From NCBI GenBank assembly GCA_018644745.1, contig JABGPX010000603.1:1-7546 (forward strand): a DNA stretch of 7,546 bases. The letters run 5' to 3'. Shown here in pieces: positions 1 to 5,788 of this stretch (position 1 is its first letter; each line of letters starts with the position of its first letter). The stretch is from Spirochaetales bacterium (lineage in GTDB: Bacteria > Spirochaetota > Spirochaetia > ARS1246). The position numbers were made by a program, and so were the translations under genes. The notes under the pieces were generated by a model. It was not told where the DNA came from. It worked only from the letters and a program-made list of their open reading frames with translations, and searched no databases.

Positions 1-362
1 CAGAGCTGGTTGACTCCAGATCCGACGGCCGACTGCTGCCAAGCAGGATGATCAGGCAGGGCCCCTACAAGCTGTGGGCACACGGGGATTCCGATCGACT
101 GCCGCCGGTATTATTCAACCTAAGGGACGATCCTGATGAGCTCGACGACCTCGGCACCTCACCGGGATTCACCGGAATTCGAGACAAACTCCTGAGCTCT
201 CTGTATGAAGGTTGGGATCCGGATCAAGCTGCGGCAGAATCGGAAGAATTAACCAGATATTATCGAGGCCTTTCCACATGGGGTGCCGCTACAATGACAC
301 AAACCCCGGAAATGCTATCGGTGCCCTCTGCCAGTTATGAAGATGAGGTTGAGCTGCTTTAA
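1..362 (+). CDS. Sulfatase-family hydrolase, C-terminal fragment (5' end outside window)
   Basis: The reading frame is open from the window edge (first full codon at 3) to TAA at 360-362 and gives the last 119 residues. The fragment contains the motif MIRQGPYKLW, then PPVLFNLRDDPDELDDLG, then a helical tail with EGWDPDQ. This order (R-x-G-x-YK, LF-x-L-x-x-DP-x-E-x-x-DL, W-D-P) is the typical C-terminal subdomain of alkaline-phosphatase-superfamily sulfatases of the arylsulfatase/choline-sulfatase type, which hydrolyse sulfate esters. The catalytic half, with the formylglycine Cys/Ser and the metal ligands, lies upstream and cannot be inspected, so substrate and even activity are unknown. The ATG at 48 is an internal Met inside the motif, not a start. 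A related phosphonate or phosphate ester hydrolase is possible. No plus-strand terminator is visible after the stop. Confidence 0.75.
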   Translation, partial: ELVDSRSDGRLLPSRMIRQGPYKLWAHGDSDRLPPVLFNLRDDPDELDDLGTSPGFTGIRDKLLSSLYEGWDPDQAAAESEELTRYYRGLSTWGAATMTQTPEMLSVPSASYEDEVELL

Positions 363-379
363 AACAAGCATTGGCGCAT

Positions 380-420
380 AAAAAAACCTCTCCGGGGAAA
401 AGGAGGTGGAAAACCCCGGA
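380..420 (-). terminator. Intrinsic terminator with anti-SD loop (distal unit B)
   Basis: On the minus strand a 7-bp stem TCCGGGG/CCCCGGA (420-414 with 397-391) closes a 16-nt loop containing CCACCTCC. It is followed by GAGG and then seven U (386-380). The four-nucleotide spacer before the U-tract makes it less ideal than the proximal terminator. GGAGAGG after the stem could pair partly with the loop, giving an alternative fold. Confidence 0.6.
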
Positions 421-477
421 AAGGCCAAAAAAAAGGAGGTCTTAAGAAGAAAGCAAGCGAGAAATGCGGTATCTCAC
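380..477 (-). ncRNA. Candidate small RNA, unit B, with two CCUCC anti-SD motifs
   Basis: This would be a transcript of about 98 nt, starting just downstream of a promoter-like pair at 512-484 and ending at the U-tract at 386-380. From 5' to 3' it holds a short imperfect stem (around 480-454), a pyrimidine-rich linker with GACCUCCUUUUUUUU (442-428), and the terminator hairpin with CCACCUCC in its loop. The layout (5' stem, pyrimidine linker with anti-SD, terminator with anti-SD loop) resembles established anti-SD small RNA classes such as streptococcal csRNAs, listerial LhrC and the alphaproteobacterial CCUCCUCCC-loop RNAs. Homology to these is not claimed. Both ends are inferred and no transcription data are available. 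It could equally be the readthrough tail of the upstream transcript. Confidence 0.35.
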
Positions 478-483
478 GCTGTC

Positions 484-512
484 TCTATACATAAGACTAC
501 GCACCAGAGCAA
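484..512 (-). promoter_or_regulatory. Weak sigma-70-like promoter candidate for unit B
   Basis: Read on the minus strand, TTGCTC (512-507) and TATAGA (489-484) are separated by exactly 17 nt. Each hexamer matches the consensus at four of six positions, so the call rests mainly on the spacing and on the position between one terminator and the next anti-SD unit. Confidence 0.28.
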
Positions 513-519
513 AAGTTAC

Positions 520-558
520 AAAAAAACCCCCGGGGCAAAGGAGGTTAAGCCCCGGGGG
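520..558 (-). terminator. Strong intrinsic terminator with anti-SD loop (proximal unit A)
   Basis: On the minus strand a perfect 10-bp GC-only stem CCCCCGGGGC/GCCCCGGGGG (558-549 with 536-527) closes the 12-nt loop TTAACCTCCTTT. Seven U follow directly at 526-520. This is a textbook Rho-independent terminator for transcription leftwards, about 105 nt beyond the peroxiredoxin stop, and it is the best candidate for that gene's terminator. On the plus strand the hairpin is followed by A residues, so it would not terminate there. The loop carries a perfect complement of the Shine-Dalgarno core, which a terminator does not need. Confidence 0.82.
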
Positions 559-603
559 AAAACAAATATTAGGAGGATCAATACAAATGCTTCACACGGA
601 AGT
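520..603 (-). ncRNA. Candidate small RNA, unit A, with two CCUCC anti-SD motifs
   Basis: This would be a minus-strand transcript of about 84 nt from a promoter-like pair at 638-610 to the U-tract at 526-520. It has GAUCCUCCUAAU in a linker (579-568) and CCUCC in the terminator loop. The organisation parallels unit B: linker anti-SD, GC stem, loop anti-SD, U-tract. The repetition of this plan is the main reason to consider an RNA gene pair. Alternatively the whole segment is the 3' UTR of bcp, possibly processed into a small RNA. The ends are inferred. Confidence 0.38.
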
Positions 604-609
604 GATCAA

Positions 610-638
610 TAAATACTCAAAATCCGACCTATCGTCAA
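610..638 (-). promoter_or_regulatory. Sigma-70-like promoter candidate for unit A
   Basis: On the minus strand TTGACG (638-633, five of six to consensus) is followed after 17 nt by TATTTA (615-610, three of six). The good -35 and ideal spacing are offset by a poor -10. It lies in the 3' UTR of the peroxiredoxin gene, 25 nt past its stop. Confidence 0.3.
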
Positions 639-662
639 CCTGAACGGGTCAATGCTTACCGC

Positions 663-1115
663 TTACAACAGATTCAATATTTCTTCAGCGTGGTCCGCAG
701 GTTTTACCTTCGGAAACGCCTCGATTACGACATTGTTCTCATCAAGAATAAAGGTGGATCTGATTATTCCCATATATGTTTTGCCGTAATTTTTCTTCTC
801 GCCCCAGGCGCCGAATCCCTGTATCACCGTCGTTTCTACGTCGCTCAGCAGATGAAATGGCAGGTCAAACTTATCCCTAAACTTAACATGTGATTGTGAG
901 GAATCAGGGCTGATGCCAAGAACTACCGCGTTTTTCGCGAGAATGTCATCATAGACATCTCGAAATCCGCAGGCCTCGGTTGTGCAGCCGGGTGTGTCAT
1001 CCTTCGGATAAAAATATACAACTTTTTTTTTCCCTGCGAAGTCATCAAGAGAGATAACCGCACCGGTTTCATCGGGAAGGCTAATTACAGGAGCTTTATC
1101 ACCCTTATTCAACAT
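663..1115 (-). CDS. bcp: Thioredoxin-dependent peroxiredoxin, Bcp/PrxQ type
   Basis: A complete 150-residue protein, the normal length for Bcp/PrxQ. It reduces hydrogen peroxide and organic hydroperoxides in the cytoplasm with electrons from thioredoxin. The thioredoxin fold opens with GDKAPVISLPDETG (5-18). The active site TPGCTTEAC (41-49) carries the peroxidatic Cys44 and, five residues on, the likely resolving Cys49, the arrangement of E. coli Bcp. Thr41 and Arg120 complete the conserved catalytic environment. No signal peptide is present. The ATG start at 1115-1113 is fixed by a strong GGAGGT ribosome-binding site (1129-1124) with an 8-nt gap. It is a single-gene unit, divergent from pfk and convergent with the sulfatase-like gene, and its transcript should end at the hairpin at 558-520. 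The divergent intergenic palindrome may control it. Assignment is near certain. Confidence 0.96.
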   Translation of the reverse strand: MLNKGDKAPVISLPDETGAVISLDDFAGKKKVVYFYPKDDTPGCTTEACGFRDVYDDILAKNAVVLGISPDSSQSHVKFRDKFDLPFHLLSDVETTVIQGFGAWGEKKNYGKTYMGIIRSTFILDENNVVIEAFPKVKPADHAEEILNLL

Positions 1116-1148
1116 AAATTATTACCTCCAGAAGCATAGATATGTTAG

Positions 1149-1177
1149 AAAATAGCTACAAAGCTTCATTTCGGCAA
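1149..1177 (-). promoter_or_regulatory. Candidate bcp promoter
   Basis: On the minus strand TTGCCG (1177-1172) and TATTTT (1154-1149) are spaced by 17 nt, each four of six to consensus. The predicted start near 1142 leaves a leader of about 27 nt that holds the RBS. The -35 overlaps the edge of the palindrome at 1176-1189, so a protein bound there would compete with polymerase. Confidence 0.4.
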
Positions 1178-1210
1178 ATCCGCGGATTTCGGCGGATTTC
1201 AGCGGATATT
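1176..1210. promoter_or_regulatory. Candidate operator: 14-bp palindrome plus helically phased half-sites
   Basis: AAATCCGCGGATTT (1176-1189) is a perfect palindrome. Its right half, GCGGATTT, recurs at 1192-1199, and again as GCGGATAT at 1202-1209, giving three copies at exactly 10-bp steps, one helical turn. It sits in the divergent bcp/pfk intergenic region beside the bcp -35. A dimeric regulator with cooperative binding on one DNA face is the natural inference. The motif does not match a PerR, Fur or OxyR box that I recognise. Confidence 0.45.
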
Positions 1211-1260
1211 AGCATTCAAAAACGATATCAAACCCTCAACAAATGATTCATCAAGAGGGA

Positions 1261-1289
1261 TTGTCGGGGTGGAATTTTATTCATACAAT
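1261..1289 (+). promoter_or_regulatory. Candidate pfk promoter
   Basis: TTGTCG (1261-1266) and TACAAT (1284-1289, five of six to consensus) are separated by 17 nt. Transcription would start near 1296, giving a very short leader of about 12 nt that still contains the RBS at 1298-1303. If correct, this rules out the upstream GTG at 1269 as the start codon. Confidence 0.42.
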
Positions 1290-1297
1290 AACGTTTC

Positions 1298-1303
1298 GGA
1301 GGA
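1298..1303 (+). promoter_or_regulatory. Ribosome-binding site that decides the pfk start
   Basis: GGAGGA lies 4 nt before ATG 1308. No comparable site precedes GTG 1269, 13 codons upstream in the same frame, so ATG 1308 is preferred. Confidence 0.75.
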
Positions 1304-1307
1304 TCCC

Positions 1308-2627
1308 ATGAGCAATATTAACTTCTCAATAGAAAACCTGGGTACAAGAAGCGTGCCCTCGCCTATTACACTTTCAACGACCTATGGCGACTCCTTGGCT
1401 AACTACGTAAATGACGATGAATATATCATGTACAATATTCACGCCCATCCAGATGATCCGAGCAAATCCTATAAGAAGGAAGAATTGCTCGAGGCGGCAG
1501 GGCCGCGGGAGAAAATATACTTCAATCCCGGACACACCCACGCGGCAATTGTTACCTGCGGCGGCCTATGCCCCGGTCTCAACGACGTTATCCGCTCGAT
1601 CGTCCGCTGTCTCTGGCATCGATACGGTGTGAAGAGAATTACCGGCATCCGAAACGGATACCGCGGTTTCCTCCCTGAATTTTGTTATCCCACGATGGAA
1701 CTTGATCCGGTCGTTGTCGATGATATTCATACGAAAGGCGGCACTATTCTCGGTTCATCAAGAGGTCATGGTGACCGACCTGTCGATTTGGTCGATGCTC
1801 TGGAGCGAATGAATATAAACGTGCTGTTCACCATCGGAGGCGACGGCACCCAGAAAGCTGCGCTGGACATTTCGCGTGAGGTGAAAAAAAGGAACCTGAA
1901 AATCGCGATTGTAGGAATACCCAAAACTATCGACAATGATTTGAGCTTTATTCAGCGTTCCTTTGGTTTCGAGACCGCCGTCGCGAAAGCGGTGGAAGCC
2001 GTGGCAAGCGCTCATGTTGAGGCAAGCGGCGCACCCAACGGTATCGGTCTGGTGAAAGTTATGGGGAGAGAATCCGGCTTTATTGCAGCTCACACCACGC
2101 TTGCAATAAACGACGTAAATTTTACCCTCATCCCGGAAATTCCCTTCGAATTGGATGGTGACAAGGGGCTTCTTACTCATCTGAAAACGCGTTTGGAAGA
2201 TAGGGGACACGCGGTAATTCTCATCGCCGAAGGAGCAGGTCAGAATTATTTGAACGAGATGGAAGGTACCGATGCTTCGGGAAATAAGATCCTGTCGGAT
2301 ATCGGTCTTTTCCTCAAAGACCGTATCGATACACACTTCAAAAAGATCGGTTTTTCTGCGAGCCTCAAGTATATTGATCCGAGTTATATGATTAGAAGTA
2401 CCCCGGCCCACCCAGGCGACTCAATCTACTGTGCCCGTCTAGGCGCACATGCGGCCCACGCTGCAATGGCGGGTAAAACCGAAGTACTGATCAGTCTGGT
2501 AAACAGTACCTTCGTTCATCTTCCGATCGAAACAGCGGTATCCAGACGCAACATGGTTGAACCGGAGGGACCTCTTTGGCGGGATGTTCTCGAGGTTACC
2601 CGCCAGCCTCTCTCAATGACAAACTAA
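1308..2627 (+). CDS. pfkA: ATP-dependent 6-phosphofructokinase, long spirochaete/trypanosomatid-like type
   Basis: A complete 439-residue protein that phosphorylates fructose 6-phosphate to fructose 1,6-bisphosphate, the committed step of glycolysis, in the cytoplasm. Visible motifs in order: CGGLCPGLND (84-93) of the first nucleotide-binding loop, GGDGT (177-181), PKTIDND (205-211) with the catalytic Asp, MGRESG (252-257) and PEIPF (276-280) for sugar-phosphate binding, and YIDPSYMIRS (355-364). Gly180 in GGDG, where pyrophosphate-using enzymes carry Asp, predicts ATP as donor. The Lys206 in PKTIDND is otherwise typical of the PPi clade. This Gly plus Lys combination is that of the ATP-dependent trypanosomatid enzymes within the PPi-type clade. 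Length exceeds the classical E. coli PfkA (about 320) because of an N-terminal extension of about 75 residues. GTG 1269 would add 13 residues but lacks a ribosome-binding site. Stop is 2 bp from the convergent gene's stop. Confidence 0.93.
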   Translation: MSNINFSIENLGTRSVPSPITLSTTYGDSLANYVNDDEYIMYNIHAHPDDPSKSYKKEELLEAAGPREKIYFNPGHTHAAIVTCGGLCPGLNDVIRSIVRCLWHRYGVKRITGIRNGYRGFLPEFCYPTMELDPVVVDDIHTKGGTILGSSRGHGDRPVDLVDALERMNINVLFTIGGDGTQKAALDISREVKKRNLKIAIVGIPKTIDNDLSFIQRSFGFETAVAKAVEAVASAHVEASGAPNGIGLVKVMGRESGFIAAHTTLAINDVNFTLIPEIPFELDGDKGLLTHLKTRLEDRGHAVILIAEGAGQNYLNEMEGTDASGNKILSDIGLFLKDRIDTHFKKIGFSASLKYIDPSYMIRSTPAHPGDSIYCARLGAHAAHAAMAGKTEVLISLVNSTFVHLPIETAVSRRNMVEPEGPLWRDVLEVTRQPLSMTN

Positions 2628-2629
2628 TT

Positions 2630-5600
2630 CTACCGCGAAGCTACATCTAGATAGGCGCTGTCTTCAAAACCGGGAGGAATCGGATCGAGATAGAGACGCA
2701 GATCGACCTCTACGGTGGTGCCGTCGACTTTAGTTACCACTCCCTGGGCAACAGTCATCTCCTCGCCGCTACCTTTAGTCCTTTTTATAAGTACATCAGC
2801 CCCGTTTAAGACGCCTATGTCAGCCTTAACATCGATGGTAACAGTGCCGGACGCAAATGATGCTACGGTCCCCATCAGAATATACTCCGGCTGGGAAGGT
2901 GTGTTACCGGCGGCTTCGGAATCGGCGATCCTCACAATATCTGCGAAGGCCCGTTTGTACAGGAGATTGCTTTCCGCTAGCGCCTCAAAGGCGAGCCGGG
3001 CCGCGAGATTTGCATCGCTGCCGGCAGAGACATATTCCGTATATCGGATAATTTCATTCAGGGCATTCTTCTGACCAAGTTCATTTTCGAGACCTTTTTC
3101 CAAATCCAGAAAGGCCTTATCAGTACGGCTCCATACCGAGTAAATTCCAGGAATTGCGAGATTACCAGGTCTTTCAAAAAACACGCCCAGATTTCTCTTT
3201 GCTTCCCGTATGTCTACCGCTCTTCCCGCATTAAGAAGGGGTTCGATACTCGCCTGATAATCTCCGAAAATAATCCTCAAAGCTTCAAGATCAGGGGCCA
3301 CGGCAACGGTTTCAATTTCTGCCGGAGCTTCTTCGAGCTTGGTCTCCAATTCAGCAATTGTATCATTCGCGGTTCTGAGGTCCGACTCGAGTATGCCGGA
3401 ATCCCGTAGGCTCGAGTTGAGGGCCCTCTTTGCAGCTATAACCTCAGATTCGAGCTCCTCGATTTCCGAGGCTGCGGCCACTGAATCTGTTTGAAGCGAT
3501 TCATACTCATCGGTCATCTTGTCGAGGTTCGCAGACAGCGCCTGCGCCGCCGCAGTTTCCTCGGCAAATTGGGCAGTGAGATCCTGGACAGCCGCTATTT
3601 CAGCTTCAAGCAAACCGTCTAGTTCCGTGATTCTGCTGCTAGATATATCCAGGCGAGAGGTGAGATCTGTCACTTTTGCCGTCTCGGCGGCAAGCCCGGC
3701 ATTTAGATCTTGAACAACAGCGGCCTCATCTTCTAGGCGTGTGGTGAGGTCAGCAACCAAAGCAATCTGCTCATCTAGTTGGGTCTGCAACGACTGACGG
3801 TCAGTATTTTCCTGATTGAGATTACCTTCGGTATCAGATAGCTGTGACTCCAATTCGGCGATCTTCATATCTCCCTCAGCGAGATCCGAGCTAAGCTGCT
3901 CGAGGTCTCTTTTCATCGAAGTGATAGTCCGGTTTCTCTCATCTAGGGTGATAGCGACGGAACTCAGCTCAGAGTCTTTTTCTTCAAGATCAACGCCTAG
4001 GTTTTCGGCTTGAATCGACAGACTACGGTAGGAATCACTCAAAGATTGAAATTCGATCACCAACTCGGCGTTTTCATCCTGCTGATCGCGGATTAATAAG
4101 TCCTTTTCTTCAATAGTTTGAGAAAGCCCGGCAATCGACGTAGTGAGATCTTTTACCGCTGCGGTTGCTGTGGACAGATCAGACTCTAACCCGGCCGCTT
4201 TCAGCTCTTGGGTAATCAGCTCCTCTTGAAGGCGGGTTATGTCGCCGCGCCGCGCGGAGAGATCCCGTTCCAGGCTATCTACGTTGGAAAGCAGTGCGGC
4301 TACCTGCGAGCGCAGAGAAGCGGCGACACCGTTGGCGGCATCAAGTTTTCGGTCCCTGTCAACGGAAAGCACATCATCGATTCCCTCAACGGCCTGCTGA
4401 ACAAGTCCTGAATTGTCACCGGAAGCGGACACAATCGCGTCGGTATAGGCTTTTACAGCTCCTGAGATATTGCCGGTCTTTATAAATTCATTTGCTGCCG
4501 ATAGAGCCGCGGTGATTAATTCTCTATTATTGTCGCTCTGGAGGGTATTCAAGCTTGCATATGCATGGCTAAGAGACGGCACGAGCTTAAGGGCATCCGT
4601 ATAGAGCCTAACCGCTTCCAAGCTATCCCCCTCCTGATATGCAGTATCCGCGCGAGACACCGCTCCGCGAGCGGTAGTGAGAAGGTTTGCAGCTTCAAGA
4701 ATGGAATCTGAGGTCTTAGTCTCCTCAACCGCGGCCCGTGTTTCTATGAGCTCTTCGAGAGAATCGAGTATAAACAAGTCGGTGCTTCTTCGCGCGGCAA
4801 TATTCGGAAGTGACTCAATAGACGAATCATAGAGCAGCGCCCGGAGCTGCTCCAAATCACTCTTAGCATCGTCAAAAAGCCCCTGATCCATCCGTTGCTG
4901 GATTATGGCGTAAGTGCCTACAATTTGATCGGCGACAAGTTTCTCCTGCTGCTGAAACGCGGTTATGGTCTGCAGCTGAGACTCAGCCTCCGAAATACTT
5001 TCAGAGAGGGCTTGTTTTTCTTTTTCGTACTGCTCAACGAGCTCTTCCTCCCTGGCCTCGGAACGCTCTTCGAGATTCAATCGCTCCTGTTCGGCCTCGG
5101 CGAGCATCTGCTCAGAGAGCTCCTTGTTCTGCTGCAGCTCAATCTCTTTTTCCAGGATCGCTGCTTCAGATTGCTGGCGGAATTGATCAAGTTCGGCCGC
5201 CTGTTCTGCACTCACCTGCTCTTCGTAGGCCTGCAGCCGTGCGGTTATATCATCATCCGATCTGCCGAGAGCTTCGAGTCTGGATTTCTCCAGGGCTAAT
5301 TGCCGGTCGAGGGCATTCCTGAGCTCCGTTTCCCGCTCCTGAATTCTCGCGTCCATGGTCTCCTGCAGGTCGGTACGTTCTTTCTCGATTTGCAAGAGCT
5401 GAGATTGGATCTGCCCGATTTCGGAATCTTTCTCCTGCAATTTCGATTCTGCTTCCCGTTTAAGTTCGGCGATAAGTCTGCCTTCAGGTGAAAGGAAACT
5501 TTTCGATTCTACGCTCAAAGTCTCTTTCTTCTGCTCGAAATACCAGGAAGCTCCAAAGAACCCGCCTGCAATAGCTGCAACTGCAATGAGATTTATCAAT

Positions 5601-5788
5601 ACTGGGAAGAAAACGCCCCGTTTTTTTGGATTGATCTTAAAGAGTTCGCTTGTAACCGGTATTTTATTGTCTTCGACAACCTTATCAATCTGGCGAATAA
5701 TGTCCTGTCGATCATCGTCGGACACTCCGCTCTCTTCTGCAATAAGAAATTCCTCAGGAGAGTCTGGAGGTGTCTGCATTTCACTCAC
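2630..5788 (-). CDS. Large single-pass membrane coiled-coil protein with TPR-like repeats and C-terminal beta domain
   Basis: A complete 1052-residue protein that I do not recognise as a named family. The acidic N-terminus (1-52) is followed by KINPKKRG (51-58), then one hydrophobic segment (about 59-83). By the positive-inside rule the N-terminus is cytoplasmic and the remaining 970 residues are periplasmic. Residues 90-285 are Glu/Gln-rich coiled coil. Residues 283-460 hold helical-hairpin repeats resembling TPRs (for example 377-406, with AYQEGDSLEAVRLYTDAL). A second long coiled coil runs from 490 to 820 and includes six 14-residue repeats (678-755). Residues 833-958 look alpha-helical. 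Residues 968-1050 alternate GTV, VTIDV, VTKVDGTTVEVDL and read as a small SH3-like beta barrel, reminiscent of FlgT-type C-termini. The plan suggests a periplasm-spanning scaffold or tether; that is inference. GTG 5788-5786 is preferred, with AGGGGT about 6 nt upstream; ATG at 5779 is an alternative. The gene is divergent from the cyclase gene. Confidence 0.88.
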   Translation of the reverse strand: MSEMQTPPDSPEEFLIAEESGVSDDDRQDIIRQIDKVVEDNKIPVTSELFKINPKKRGVFFPVLINLIAVAAIAGGFFGASWYFEQKKETLSVESKSFLSPEGRLIAELKREAESKLQEKDSEIGQIQSQLLQIEKERTDLQETMDARIQERETELRNALDRQLALEKSRLEALGRSDDDITARLQAYEEQVSAEQAAELDQFRQQSEAAILEKEIELQQNKELSEQMLAEAEQERLNLEERSEAREEELVEQYEKEKQALSESISEAESQLQTITAFQQQEKLVADQIVGTYAIIQQRMDQGLFDDAKSDLEQLRALLYDSSIESLPNIAARRSTDLFILDSLEELIETRAAVEETKTSDSILEAANLLTTARGAVSRADTAYQEGDSLEAVRLYTDALKLVPSLSHAYASLNTLQSDNNRELITAALSAANEFIKTGNISGAVKAYTDAIVSASGDNSGLVQQAVEGIDDVLSVDRDRKLDAANGVAASLRSQVAALLSNVDSLERDLSARRGDITRLQEELITQELKAAGLESDLSTATAAVKDLTTSIAGLSQTIEEKDLLIRDQQDENAELVIEFQSLSDSYRSLSIQAENLGVDLEEKDSELSSVAITLDERNRTITSMKRDLEQLSSDLAEGDMKIAELESQLSDTEGNLNQENTDRQSLQTQLDEQIALVADLTTRLEDEAAVVQDLNAGLAAETAKVTDLTSRLDISSSRITELDGLLEAEIAAVQDLTAQFAEETAAAQALSANLDKMTDEYESLQTDSVAAASEIEELESEVIAAKRALNSSLRDSGILESDLRTANDTIAELETKLEEAPAEIETVAVAPDLEALRIIFGDYQASIEPLLNAGRAVDIREAKRNLGVFFERPGNLAIPGIYSVWSRTDKAFLDLEKGLENELGQKNALNEIIRYTEYVSAGSDANLAARLAFEALAESNLLYKRAFADIVRIADSEAAGNTPSQPEYILMGTVASFASGTVTIDVKADIGVLNGADVLIKRTKGSGEEMTVAQGVVTKVDGTTVEVDLRLYLDPIPPGFEDSAYLDVASR

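Larger units (their letters stand above)
363..662. other. 300-bp region with no convincing protein gene, rich in GGAGG/CCTCC hairpins
   Basis: This is the gap between two convergent genes. It holds four AGGAGG-type hexamer cores on the plus strand, with GGAGG at 402-406, 435-439, 540-544 and 572-576. Two of them sit in the loops of GC-rich hairpins. Long A-tracts precede the hairpins at 380-386 and 520-526. These become U-tracts after the hairpins when read on the minus strand, so the structures make sense as minus-strand terminators. The GTG frame at 406-612 is Lys/Arg-rich, resembles no family known to me, and runs straight through the hairpins, so I do not call it a gene. Confidence 0.7.

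Noticed and set aside
380..600. CRISPR-like or insertion-sequence repeat explanation for the GGAGG repeats
   Set aside because: The repeats are short cores at irregular spacing with different flanks and no spacer regularity; no transposase or terminal inverted repeats with target duplication are visible.
406..612. GTG-started 68-residue Lys/Arg-rich reading frame on the plus strand
   Set aside because: It runs through two GC-rich hairpins and all the A-tracts, its composition follows from those tracts, it starts inside a hairpin loop, and it matches no family I know. The strong apparent RBS before it is explained by the repeated GGAGG motif.
587..643. 18-codon ORF (MLHTEV...) with AGGAGG 10 nt upstream
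   Set aside because: The RBS is one of the four repeated motifs that read better as minus-strand anti-SD elements, and the peptide has no recognisable feature. It cannot be excluded, but there is no independent support.
1758..2411. 217-residue frame antisense to pfk
   Set aside because: It lies wholly within the well-conserved phosphofructokinase coding sequence, has no ribosome-binding site of note and no family resemblance.
2578..2604. Hairpin GGCGGG/CCCGCC as terminator of pfk
   Set aside because: It lies inside the coding sequence, has a 15-nt loop and no following U-tract, so it is probably incidental.
4895..5299. 134-residue Leu/Phe-rich frame antisense to the coiled-coil gene
   Set aside because: The hydrophobic composition is the complement of Glu/Gln/Lys-rich coiled-coil codons on the other strand; it is a shadow frame, not a membrane protein.
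5596..5784. 62-residue minus-strand frame starting beside the coiled-coil start
   Set aside because: It overlaps the N-terminus of the large protein in another frame; the large frame has the membrane segment and continuous coil, so this one is a shadow.
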